Positions 35,801 through 43,202 of a stretch of DNA of 64,000 nt are shown here, one piece after another. Origin of the DNA: Tolypothrix sp. NIES-4075. Lineage in GTDB: Bacteria > Cyanobacteriota > Cyanobacteriia > Cyanobacteriales > Nostocaceae. The DNA is taken from assembly GCF_002218085.1 (NCBI RefSeq), contig NZ_BDUC01000010.1, positions 144,038 through 208,037 of the forward strand. The letters are read 5' to 3'. A program made the position numbers and the translations under genes. The notes under the pieces were generated by a model. The model was not told the DNA's origin, made no database searches, and saw nothing but the letters and a program-made list of their open reading frames with translations. The first letter of the stretch is position 1; each line of letters starts with the position of its first letter.

Positions 35801-37983
35801 ATGCCTCAGCAACGGCTACTGAAGTTGATGGTACTGCAACAGTAACAGGTGGGAATGTCAGCCTAGAAACTACCAATTCTGCTGGTAGCATAATTAATTT
35901 TAGCAGCATTAATACTCAAGGGACGACTGACATTGGCGGTACTATCCAAGGTGGTAATATCCAAGTGCTGACAAACGGACTTGTTCAAGGTACAGGAACT
36001 GGTAATACGATCGCCACTGGTGGAGGAACTGTTACAATTCAACATGATGGCGGAGAAGATAATGTACCATTTACCGTGGGGAATGCAACTGTTAATGGTA
36101 CAGCAGGAAATATTAATGCGGGGGTAAACTCTATACCTGCCGATAGTCTTCCTTTTCCAGTTTTAGCTAATGGTGGATCTGTTACTATTGGTAATCCTGC
36201 GGGGATTACAATTAATTCTGTTAACACCCCACCAACATTAACGACAAACTCGACGCTATCAAATAATGCTCAAGCTGGTGTTGCTTTTCCTTTTACTTTT
36301 ACGGCAAACACCAGCGATGTCAATCTTGATAACACTTCTATCGTGCTTGATGCAATTCAAGCTGGAACATTAAGGCGAGGTAACACCGTTTTAAATCCTG
36401 GGGATATCTTAATTCCAGGCGAGACTCTTAATTATACCTCACCAAGTAATGCAACTGGAGCAATTAATGCTTTCACAGTTCGAGCAAGCGATCGCGTTTC
36501 TTCTTCTTCACTTCAACAAGTAGGACTTAATATTCCTCCTCCACCTCCTCCACCACCTCCACCACCTCCACCACCTCCACCACCACCTCCTCCTCCACCT
36601 CCTCCACCTCCAACTCCTGACCCCTGCACAGTTCAATGCGAAAATAACCCCGTTAAGCGAGATAACCGTGTTTCTATCACCACCATCCCCAATGAGGGTA
36701 ATCGATCGCTACTTGATACCAATCCGACTCCGGAAGATAAGTTTACCAGTAGCGTTGCGACTCAGTTGGGTATTCCCATTCCCAACCTGAAAACATTGGA
36801 TGAAGGTAAAGAAATTGCTCAAAATATTGAAAAAGCTACTGGTGTCAAACCTGCATTTGTCTACATCAGCTTTGTTCCTGTAGAAATTACTCCTTTATCT
36901 GTTTCCGGTAATAAACAGTTAAATACTACAGCACAGAACAGCGAGCAACTCGAATTAGTCATGGTGACAGCAACCGGAAATCCTATCCGCAAAAGGATAC
37001 CCGAAGCGACAAAAGCCAAAGTTCTCAAAATAGCTGAGGAATTTCGCAACCAAATCGTCATTCCCCGAAATCGTCGCACCAACGGTTATTTACCTTTCTC
37101 ACAGCAACTTTATCGCTGGATAATTTCCCCATTAGAAGCAGATTTACAAGCACGAGGTATCGACAATCTAGTTTTTCTCCCAGATGTTGGTTTACGTTCT
37201 ACCCCGATGGCGGCTTTACACAATGGTAAAGGATTTTTGGTAGAAAAATACAGTATTGGCTTGATGCCGAGTCTCACTTTAACCAACACTCTCTACACCG
37301 ACATCAAAAAATCTCAACTTTTAGCGATGGGAGTTTCTCAAAGTACTCAAGGACAAACACCTTTACCAGCAGTTCCGGTTGAATTATCAACCTTAGTATT
37401 TAAGCTTTGGCAAGGGAAATTATTTCTCAATAAGCAAGCGACTTTAGATAATCTTAGAGCTATCCGTCGTCAACAACCATTTGGAATTATTCACATGGCA
37501 ACCCATGCTGATTTTAACACGGGTACGCTGAGTAATTCATATATTCAACTGTGGGAAGACAAATTACGCTTAAACCAAATTCGGAAATTAGGCTTTAATG
37601 AACCTCAAGTAGAAATGTTGGTCTTAAGTGCTTGTAGAACAGCTTTGGGAGATGAACAGGCAGAAATTGGATTTGCTGGGTTAGCAGTGCTGGCAGGTGT
37701 GAAAACGAGTGTTGCGAGTTTGTGGGCAGTCAATGATGCTGGTTCTGCCGCTTTGATGACGAAATTTTACGAAAGCTTGAAAACCGCGAGAATTCGTGCA
37801 GAAGCTTTAAGAGAAGCTCAAGTAGCGATGGCAAAAGGAGAGATTTACTTAAAAAACGGGCAAATACAAGGTTTAGGACAAGTTGGAGGTTTACCCTTAC
37901 CCGCTGATAGTATCCAGCCTGATGGACCATTATCCCATCCTTATTATTGGGCAGCATTTACAATGGTTGGCAATCCTTGGTGA
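32806..37983 (+). CDS. Glycosyltransferase 2 - TPS haemagglutinin - CHAT protease fusion protein
   Basis: 1725 residues. 5-235: family 2 glycosyltransferase (ISIIIVNYNRQNYLGEAI, WDDGSTD, DSDD at 90-93). 250-322: junction made of dispersed repeat sequence. 325-346: perfect signal peptide (SFICLSILPLFATMSAGLASA, cleavage before QQ347). About 347-470: TPS/haemagglutinin N-terminal domain (ITGG-type repeats, GSPNLFLLNPAGFVFGAN). 470-1240: beta-helix-like Gly/Asn/Thr repeats. 1244-1269: 26 prolines. About 1440-1725: CHAT domain with catalytic H1567 (HMATHADF) and C1610 (LVLSACRTALG). The start has GGGAGGAG 5-6 bases upstream. A secretion signal buried behind a cytoplasmic enzyme is paradoxical; an internal start with good signals was not found. 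Divergent from its likely transporter; a kinase gene follows 4 bases after the stop. Confidence 0.85.
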   Translation: MSPLISIIIVNYNRQNYLGEAIASVLGQTWQDLELLIWDDGSTDKSVAIARKYAEQDRRVRVVKAPSLGIAAARQAAALQTTGEYIGWLDSDDLLAPTALTETAAILVRNPKMGFVYTDYYDINESGKVTSYGHRCSIPYSFERLLVDFMTFHFRLVRRSFFEQVKGFQGSPDLAEDYDLCLRLSEVASVGRVRKPLYYYRTHPGNITQERRLEMLLLSQRVIAEALKRRGLAQKYQIDVELPAGRFLLRKSSLLGAEAQRYKEYAQDFIQAAFQPLGYIFRFRQSSETKCSVRTASATKEAISEILSLRYRYPENDRIWLVAGKSFICLSILPLFATMSAGLASAQQIIPAADGTNTIVTPNGNRLDISGGKTSGDGANLFHSFQEFGISREQIANFQANPVLQNILGRVTGGNPSVINGLIQVTGGSPNLFLLNPAGFVFGANASLNVPGAFTATTANGIGFGNLWFDAIATNNYTAMVGQPTGFAFTTNQPGAIINAGNLGVGTSQNLTLLGGTVINTGQLSASGGQIVVSSVPGQSWVRLSQPGNILSLEIQPLSNQSNSTIPVASLPELLTVGNTGLTANSDGTVQLINSNLKIPTSPGTTIVSGSVDVSGSTGGRVNVLGQQVAVVGANINASGSTNGGTVLIGGDYQGKGTIPNASQTYVDANSVINADSRLNGNGGRVIVWGSDRTQFFGNISARGGVNAGDGGFVEVSGKNFLTFQGYVDTSASNGNFGTLLLDPSTLTIIDAPNGSGSFDSTAGNITFGQPDNGANTVSWGALSLASNINLQATGNITINSITGATPGVTTPGIATLNGGNFSLSSQSGSVIFANPTDTIRNAGGNINISGASLSLGNLSTTGNFTTSGNVTLSASGNINAGNIIAVGNGYNSGNINVTSTVGGITLNQLDTSNDGNTTGTVTLTGAGNILTNTINSSSNNASNSGTGGAVIATTSGGNITTGAINSSVVKIEGGDFTGTGGAISLTARDNITVLDAIDASATATEVDGTATVTGGNVSLETTNSAGSIINFSSINTQGTTDIGGTIQGGNIQVLTNGLVQGTGTGNTIATGGGTVTIQHDGGEDNVPFTVGNATVNGTAGNINAGVNSIPADSLPFPVLANGGSVTIGNPAGITINSVNTPPTLTTNSTLSNNAQAGVAFPFTFTANTSDVNLDNTSIVLDAIQAGTLRRGNTVLNPGDILIPGETLNYTSPSNATGAINAFTVRASDRVSSSSLQQVGLNIPPPPPPPPPPPPPPPPPPPPPPPPPPTPDPCTVQCENNPVKRDNRVSITTIPNEGNRSLLDTNPTPEDKFTSSVATQLGIPIPNLKTLDEGKEIAQNIEKATGVKPAFVYISFVPVEITPLSVSGNKQLNTTAQNSEQLELVMVTATGNPIRKRIPEATKAKVLKIAEEFRNQIVIPRNRRTNGYLPFSQQLYRWIISPLEADLQARGIDNLVFLPDVGLRSTPMAALHNGKGFLVEKYSIGLMPSLTLTNTLYTDIKKSQLLAMGVSQSTQGQTPLPAVPVELSTLVFKLWQGKLFLNKQATLDNLRAIRRQQPFGIIHMATHADFNTGTLSNSYIQLWEDKLRLNQIRKLGFNEPQVEMLVLSACRTALGDEQAEIGFAGLAVLAGVKTSVASLWAVNDAGSAALMTKFYESLKTARIRAEALREAQVAMAKGEIYLKNGQIQGLGQVGGLPLPADSIQPDGPLSHPYYWAAFTMVGNPW

Positions 37984-37987
37984 TGTT

Positions 37988-40144
37988 ATGTTTGTATTGA
38001 GAAGTTTTTTCAAACAGCCAGCGATTATTTCTAGTGCGATCGCTACAGTATTACTGTTTGGGATTCAGCGGTTAGGAATGCTAGAACCGATAGAATTGAA
38101 GGTTTTTGACCAGATGATTCAAATCCGGGGCAATCTGGTGCGCGATCCTCGCATCTTAGTTGTAGCAGTAACTGAAAAAGATTTGCAAAAGTTACAAAAA
38201 TGGCCCTTATCAGGAGAAATTCTTGATAACCTGTTTACTAAATTAGAACAATATCAACCTAGAGTAATTGGTTTAGATATCTTTCGCGACTTGCGGGTAG
38301 AACCTGGTCATGATAAATTATTGCAACATATACAGAAGAGCGATCGCATTATTTCTGTCTGCCAACATTCTGATTCCGCAAATCCCCCCATATCACCACC
38401 AGCAGGAACACAACCAGAGCAAGTAGGATTTAGCGATGTCGTCGGGGATAAAGATGATATTATTCGCCGAAATCTACTACTTATAAAACCAGAATCTACC
38501 TCACCTTGTGCAACTCCTTACTCTTTTGGGTTACAAGTAGCATTGCACTACCTGGGAAACATTCAAGCAAAATTTTCGGCGAATAAAGAACTGCAAATTG
38601 GTAATACTATATTTAAACGGTTACAAAATGACTCTGGAGGTTATCAGAAAGTAGATGCAGGTGGGTATCAAATTTTGCTAAATTACCGCTCTGCGAACCC
38701 TGTCAAACAAGTTACTGTTAGCGAAGTGCTAGCAAATCAAATAAATCCAGCCTTAATAAAAGATAAAATCGTTCTTATTGGCTCAAGCGCACCCAGTCTT
38801 AAAGATATTTTTAACACACCCTATAGCGCCAATCTACAAGATAACCAAAAAATGCCTGGAGTTGTCTTGCAAGCGCAAATGGTGAGTCAGATTCTCAGCG
38901 CTGTCGTCAACAAACAACCTTTATTTTGGTTTTTCCCAGAGTGGGGTGAAGTTGTTTGGATATGGGTGTGGAGTTTAGCGGGAGGATTTATCGCATGGCG
39001 AATTCAACATCCACTGCGTTTGACGCTTGCCAGTGGAGTCATTATAGTTTTATTGTTAGGCACTAATTATATCATATTTACCCAAGCCGGATGGATTCCG
39101 GTAGTATCTCCCACGCTAGGTTTGTTAGTAGCGACAGCAAGTGTCGTTGCTTATAACGCATTTTGCTACAAACGAGAGCAAGAAAAAATCGCACGACAAA
39201 TTCAAGAGCAAGAAAGAACCATCAAGTTATTGCAAGCGCTTTTGCAGGAGGATGGAAATACAGATAATGAGACGATAGCAATTCCTCGATTCCAAAAAGA
39301 CGCTTTACTCAATCAACGCTACAAAGTTATTGAACCCTTAGGTTCTGGAGGATTTGGGAAAACTTACTTAGCTGAAGATACTCAGCGTCCAGGTAATCCG
39401 CAATGTGTAGTTAAGCACTTGCAACCAGCTCGTCAAGATAAAGAATTTTTAGATGTTGCTAGACGTTTATTTAAAACTGAAGGAGAAATTTTAGAACTTT
39501 TGGGTAAGAGCGATCGCATTCCCCAACTTTTAGCTTATTTTGAAGAAAATCAACAATTTTATTTAGTGCAACAATTTATTCCCGGACATTCTCTCAGCGA
39601 AGAAATTAAATCTGGTAAACGTTTATCAGAAGCGAAAGTTCTTGAGTTACTCCAAGATGTTTTGCAAGTGCTGGTTTTCGTTCACAGTCATCATGTCATC
39701 CATCGAGATATCAAACCGGCTAATCTCATCAGACGACAACAAGATAATCGTTTAGTTTTAATTGATTTTGGTGCTGTCAAGCAGATTCAATCTCAACAAA
39801 TTGAAGATAATCAATCGATTGCAATTGGTACTGCTGGTTACGCACCTCCAGAACAATTGTTAGGACATCCCAGACTAAATAGCGATCTTTATGCTTTGGG
39901 AATGATTGGAATTGAAGCGTTAACTGGAATACCTGGGAGACAATTTCAAAGAAATCCGCATGGAGAATTAGTTTTCAAAAGTGATTCACATACCGATGCA
40001 GTAATTTGGTATAAGCTAGATAATATTAATGAAAAATTAGCTACTATCTTAGATAAGATGGTAGCTTACGACTTTATCCAAAGATATCAGTCAGCATCAG
40101 AGGTTTTACAGAGTTTGGAGAAGGTTTTATTGCCTTTGATGTAG
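37988..40144 (+). CDS. CHASE2 sensor Ser/Thr protein kinase
   Basis: 718 residues from the ATG 4 bases after the TPS/CHAT stop. An upstream in-frame ATG inside the previous gene was rejected. N-terminal membrane helix (about 6-22), CHASE2 extracytoplasmic domain (about 30-310; VIGLDIFRDLRV, IKDKIVLIGSSAPSLKD), three membrane helices (about 325-395), then a Hanks-type kinase (about 430-715): LGSGGFGKTYLAED, VVKHLQP with the ATP-binding Lys, HRDIKPANLI and LIDFGAVK. All catalytic motifs are intact. It likely senses an external cue and phosphorylates cytoplasmic targets. Gene order ties it to the secreted CHAT protein, with probable translational coupling. Confidence 0.92.
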   Translation: MFVLRSFFKQPAIISSAIATVLLFGIQRLGMLEPIELKVFDQMIQIRGNLVRDPRILVVAVTEKDLQKLQKWPLSGEILDNLFTKLEQYQPRVIGLDIFRDLRVEPGHDKLLQHIQKSDRIISVCQHSDSANPPISPPAGTQPEQVGFSDVVGDKDDIIRRNLLLIKPESTSPCATPYSFGLQVALHYLGNIQAKFSANKELQIGNTIFKRLQNDSGGYQKVDAGGYQILLNYRSANPVKQVTVSEVLANQINPALIKDKIVLIGSSAPSLKDIFNTPYSANLQDNQKMPGVVLQAQMVSQILSAVVNKQPLFWFFPEWGEVVWIWVWSLAGGFIAWRIQHPLRLTLASGVIIVLLLGTNYIIFTQAGWIPVVSPTLGLLVATASVVAYNAFCYKREQEKIARQIQEQERTIKLLQALLQEDGNTDNETIAIPRFQKDALLNQRYKVIEPLGSGGFGKTYLAEDTQRPGNPQCVVKHLQPARQDKEFLDVARRLFKTEGEILELLGKSDRIPQLLAYFEENQQFYLVQQFIPGHSLSEEIKSGKRLSEAKVLELLQDVLQVLVFVHSHHVIHRDIKPANLIRRQQDNRLVLIDFGAVKQIQSQQIEDNQSIAIGTAGYAPPEQLLGHPRLNSDLYALGMIGIEALTGIPGRQFQRNPHGELVFKSDSHTDAVIWYKLDNINEKLATILDKMVAYDFIQRYQSASEVLQSLEKVLLPLM

Positions 40145-40168
40145 AGACGTAGCATTGCTACGTCTCTA
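40141..40168. repeat. GACGTAGC palindrome overlapping the kinase stop codon
   Basis: GTAGAGACGTAGCATTGCTACGTCTCTATT; its first bases give the TAG stop of the kinase gene. The hairpin plus following T-rich sequence could end the transcript. Confidence 0.75.
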
Positions 40169-40284
40169 TTTCGGATTTTTTTATTATGTCACTTAAACCG
40201 ACATGATATGACTCTCCAATCGATATTAATATAAGTCTTTAAGCAGACTTGGAATAACGCAATTAATTGCGTTACTACGAAAGG

Positions 40285-41160
40285 CTACAATAAAGGTGCT
40301 TTGGCAATTTGTTCTAAACCGACTGATTTCAACAAATCTTCCCAATCAGTTTTAACTCCTAAATCGTTAGGATTGGTGCGTCGTAAATCTGCTACAGTTG
40401 TTAAAGTATCTTGCCAAATTCCGGATGTTGCATATAAAGCAGCACGCTCTCTTGGCTGTGCTTTTTGTAATTGAATTGCTAAATTTGGATCGGTCTGGAT
40501 GCGTTGAATTAAACCTGTTACTTCTATATCTTTATCACGATTTTCAGTATCGCAAACTACCGAGAAACTCCAAGCGTACTCTTTACTATTTTGTAAAGAT
40601 GGTAAATTTGCATTATTCGGGAAACTGACACGAACAACACCAGATTGTTTGCTAGGCTTCAAAGTTGTTTTATACAGTTCCTGATTGCTGGTATTATCTT
40701 GTAAAACAAACTCTAACGCTTGTGCAGAGTTTTGCGGAACATAAACAAAGAAACTTGGATAAGCTGCTGTTGTTAGTTGCGGATCTGTTTTTGGTGTCAG
40801 AGGAGTGGGAGGAAGTCCTGTTTCTAGACAAGATGCTGACCGTGATGCTGCTGATTCGCGTCTACCAGGACGCCCTATACTAGAAACAAAGCTGAGAGTA
40901 GCTTGACGACGATTTTTAATATAACCTTGAATGTTATTTATTGCTGTATTCGCATATTTATCTCCAGGACGTTGCTGTAATGCTTGCTTAAAATAATTGA
41001 AAGCACCTGAATAATTTCTTTGAGCAGTTGCGGCGTAACCAAGTTGCATATACTGGTCGTAAGCTGACTGTGTTTGAGCAAGCAAAACTTTGCTAAAGCT
41101 AACAGATAGCGCTAATGCCAAGAATACAGACAGATATCTCATCGAGAATATTTTTTTCAT
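40285..41160 (-). CDS. TPR-DUF928 exported protein
   Basis: 291 residues: signal peptide (1-29, LSVFLALALSVSFSKVLLAQ), about two TPR units (32-85; YMQLGYAATAQRNYSGAFNYFKQALQQRPGD), then a DUF928 domain (about 105-285) recognised by LTTAAYPSFFVYVP, ALEFVLQDN, EYAWSFSVVCD and IEVTGLIQRI. DUF928 has no assigned biochemistry but repeatedly occurs with CHAT, CHASE2 and TPS genes in cyanobacteria. It is convergent with the kinase gene. It is expected in the periplasm, where it could handle the exported CHAT protein or feed the CHASE2 sensor (inference). Confidence 0.85.
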   Translation of the reverse strand: MKKIFSMRYLSVFLALALSVSFSKVLLAQTQSAYDQYMQLGYAATAQRNYSGAFNYFKQALQQRPGDKYANTAINNIQGYIKNRRQATLSFVSSIGRPGRRESAASRSASCLETGLPPTPLTPKTDPQLTTAAYPSFFVYVPQNSAQALEFVLQDNTSNQELYKTTLKPSKQSGVVRVSFPNNANLPSLQNSKEYAWSFSVVCDTENRDKDIEVTGLIQRIQTDPNLAIQLQKAQPRERAALYATSGIWQDTLTTVADLRRTNPNDLGVKTDWEDLLKSVGLEQIAKAPLL

Positions 41161-41217
41161 CCTTCTTCCCGGATATTGATATTATATTATTTACTACATT
41201 TAAATTAAAGTTAATTC

Positions 41218-41330
41218 CGCATAAATGGGAATGGGGAATTGAAAATTGGTAATAGGTAATTGAAAATTGGGAAAACCGATTACCCATTACCCATTCCCCA
41301 TTACCCATTACCCATTACCTATTACCCATT
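41218..41330. repeat. Heptamer tandem repeat array with inverted partner
   Basis: GGGAATGGGGAATTG units are followed by CCCATTACCCATT units, capable of a long hairpin between DUF928 and murE. The final units run into murE and supply its last codons and stop. Confidence 0.85.
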
Positions 41331-42808
41331 CTTTCTTGTAAAGCGTCGCAAGCGTGTTCTCGGTCGTCAAAGTGGATTTTTTCGGTGCCGAGAATTTGAT
41401 AGTCTTCGTGACCTTTACCTGCTAGTAATACACCGTCTCCGGGTTGAGCTTGTAAAATTGCGGTGCGAATGGCAGTAGCGCGATCGCATATAACTATCGG
41501 ATTAATTGTATCAGGAATTCCTGCCAAAACATCTGCTAAAATTCGTTCTGGGTCTTCCGTCCGGGGATTATCTGATGTCACAACCGCTACATCAGCTAGC
41601 TCGGCGGCGATTTTACCCATTTTCGGACGTTTAGTGCGATCGCGATCGCCTCCGCAACCAAAAACGCAAATCATCTTCCCAGGAATAAACGGACGTGAGG
41701 CTTTCAGCAAATTCTCCAAACTATCGGGAGTGTGAGCATAATCGACAATCACGCTAATTTCTTGCTCAGAAGTAATTTGCACTCGTTCCATCCGTCCGGG
41801 AACTCCCGGAAACTCAGGTATAACAGAAGCAATTAATTGCAAATCCACACCTAAGTGTAAAACTGCACCTACCGCCGCTAGGAGATTTTCTAAATTATAT
41901 TGACCGACTAAAGGCGATTGAAAAGCAACATCACCATGAGGTGTATGCATTGTACCACTTATACCGTTAGGCTGATAATTTAAATCACTCATCCACAAAT
42001 CAGCCGTAGAATCGTTAACGCTGTAACTCCAAACTTTATCTGAATTCAAAGAGGCAATTAATCGCTTTCCATAAACATCATCGCTGTTAATAATCGCTCT
42101 TCCTATGAGATAATCAGAATTGAAAAGTAGTGCCTTCGCCGCGAAATAATCCTCCATATCCGTGTGATAGTCAAGATGGTCTTGAGTGAGATTGCTAAAC
42201 ACACCCACCTCAAATTGACAACCCATCACTCTACCCTGCGCCAAAGCATGAGAACTAACTTCCATCACCCCAAACTCATTACCAGCATTTAAAGCGGACG
42301 CCAGCTGCTGCTGCAACTCGACCGCAAACGGCGTAGTGTGGACAGCAGTTTGCTCAAAACCTGCCCAACGAGTGTAGAGAGTTCCCATCAAAGCCGTATT
42401 TTTATTTGCCTTGTGCAGCAAATATTCAATCAGATGAGTAGTGGTAGTTTTGCCATTCGTACCCGTCATCCCCACCAGCTTGAGTTTTTGCCCAGGATAA
42501 TTGTAAAAAGCTGCCGCAATTTGGGCACAAGCCTTAGTCATATCCAAAGCTGTAATCACACACTCACTTGTGGGAGGATTTTTTTCAGCCGCCTGAGGTG
42601 AGATAATAGCAGCAACAGCACCAGATGCGATCGCACTTTGCCAAAACTCCCCACCATCAACTCGTGTTCCCGGCATACCGATAAACAAATCTCCCACACC
42701 ACAAGCGTGAGAATTCGTCTTCAAATTCTTCACCTCTACATCCATCGCTGAATGTTCAGGTAATTGTCCAATTCCCTCTACACCCGTTAATAATTCACGC
42801 AGTTTCAT
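41315..42808 (-). CDS. murE: UDP-N-acetylmuramoyl-L-alanyl-D-glutamate--2,6-diaminopimelate ligase
   Basis: This ATP-dependent ligase adds meso-diaminopimelate to the peptidoglycan precursor in the cytoplasm. The 497-residue protein has the Mur ligase ATP loop GMTGTNGKTTTTH (near 113), the carbamylated-lysine region, and the DNPRTEDP motif (about 405) that marks diaminopimelate rather than lysine specificity. Length is normal. The last residues (M-G-N-R) and the TAA stop come from a heptamer repeat, so the native C-terminus has probably been replaced or trimmed by the array. Confidence 0.96.
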   Translation of the reverse strand: MKLRELLTGVEGIGQLPEHSAMDVEVKNLKTNSHACGVGDLFIGMPGTRVDGGEFWQSAIASGAVAAIISPQAAEKNPPTSECVITALDMTKACAQIAAAFYNYPGQKLKLVGMTGTNGKTTTTHLIEYLLHKANKNTALMGTLYTRWAGFEQTAVHTTPFAVELQQQLASALNAGNEFGVMEVSSHALAQGRVMGCQFEVGVFSNLTQDHLDYHTDMEDYFAAKALLFNSDYLIGRAIINSDDVYGKRLIASLNSDKVWSYSVNDSTADLWMSDLNYQPNGISGTMHTPHGDVAFQSPLVGQYNLENLLAAVGAVLHLGVDLQLIASVIPEFPGVPGRMERVQITSEQEISVIVDYAHTPDSLENLLKASRPFIPGKMICVFGCGGDRDRTKRPKMGKIAAELADVAVVTSDNPRTEDPERILADVLAGIPDTINPIVICDRATAIRTAILQAQPGDGVLLAGKGHEDYQILGTEKIHFDDREHACDALQERMGNR

Positions 42809-42867
42809 CTTGCGTCACCCACTAATATTGCGCTTATTCTGCACTATTTTTCAGTTTATACAAACAC

Positions 42868-43161
42868 CTACAAATACTTCCGGAGCATTTTTTCCAATTG
42901 TGGCACCGTTGCACGCGGCGAAGGACGAGGTATCATCTCCTCCCTTCTCTCTTCCTCTGCTGACTCTGCGTCTCTGCGGTTCGTTACAAAAAGCACCGGC
43001 ACCTCATACTGATATGCAGCAAACCACTCATCACGAGTCATAATATCGCGAATTTCCAGTTGTAGAGACGCGAAATTTCGCGTCTCTACGATTTGTTCTA
43101 ACTTTTCCTGCAACCCCTCGCATAAATGGCAACCAGGTTTACTGTATAAAATTAATCGCAT
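42868..43161 (-). CDS. Glutaredoxin-like protein (DUF836 type) carrying two repeat insertions
   Basis: 97 residues. The thioredoxin-fold start MRLILYSKPGCHLCEGL has the CxxC active site (CHLC), and YQYEVPVLFV gives the cis-proline strand. Two segments look foreign: VETRNFASLQ (about 25-34), encoded by the same GAGACGCG palindrome as in the GH57 gene, and TNRRDAESAEEERREE (about 60-75), a common translated dispersed repeat. Without them the protein would be about 72 residues, the usual size for the family. Thiol-disulfide exchange is likely if folding tolerates the loops. Confidence 0.8.
   Translation of the reverse strand: MRLILYSKPGCHLCEGLQEKLEQIVETRNFASLQLEIRDIMTRDEWFAAYQYEVPVLFVTNRRDAESAEEERREEMIPRPSPRATVPQLEKMLRKYL
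43061..43088. repeat. GAGACGCG palindrome inside the glutaredoxin-like gene
   Basis: GTAGAGACGCGAAATTTCGCGTCTCTAC, a perfect 28-base palindrome read in frame as VETRNFASLQ, the same reading frame as the GH57 copy. Confidence 0.9.
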
Positions 43162-43202
43162 TTGTTGAATACCAATAAAGCAAAGTATGAGATTATTAAA
43201 TT

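Noticed and set aside
34983..36227. Minus-strand open frames opposite the TPS repeat region
   Set aside because: They are Pro/Val/Leu-rich shadows of the Gly/Asn/Thr repeats, with no start signals or recognisable domain.
37883..37987. Upstream start of the CHASE2-kinase inside the CHAT gene
   Set aside because: It would encode 35 unrelated residues; the ATG 4 bases after the stop gives a normal CHASE2 N-terminus.
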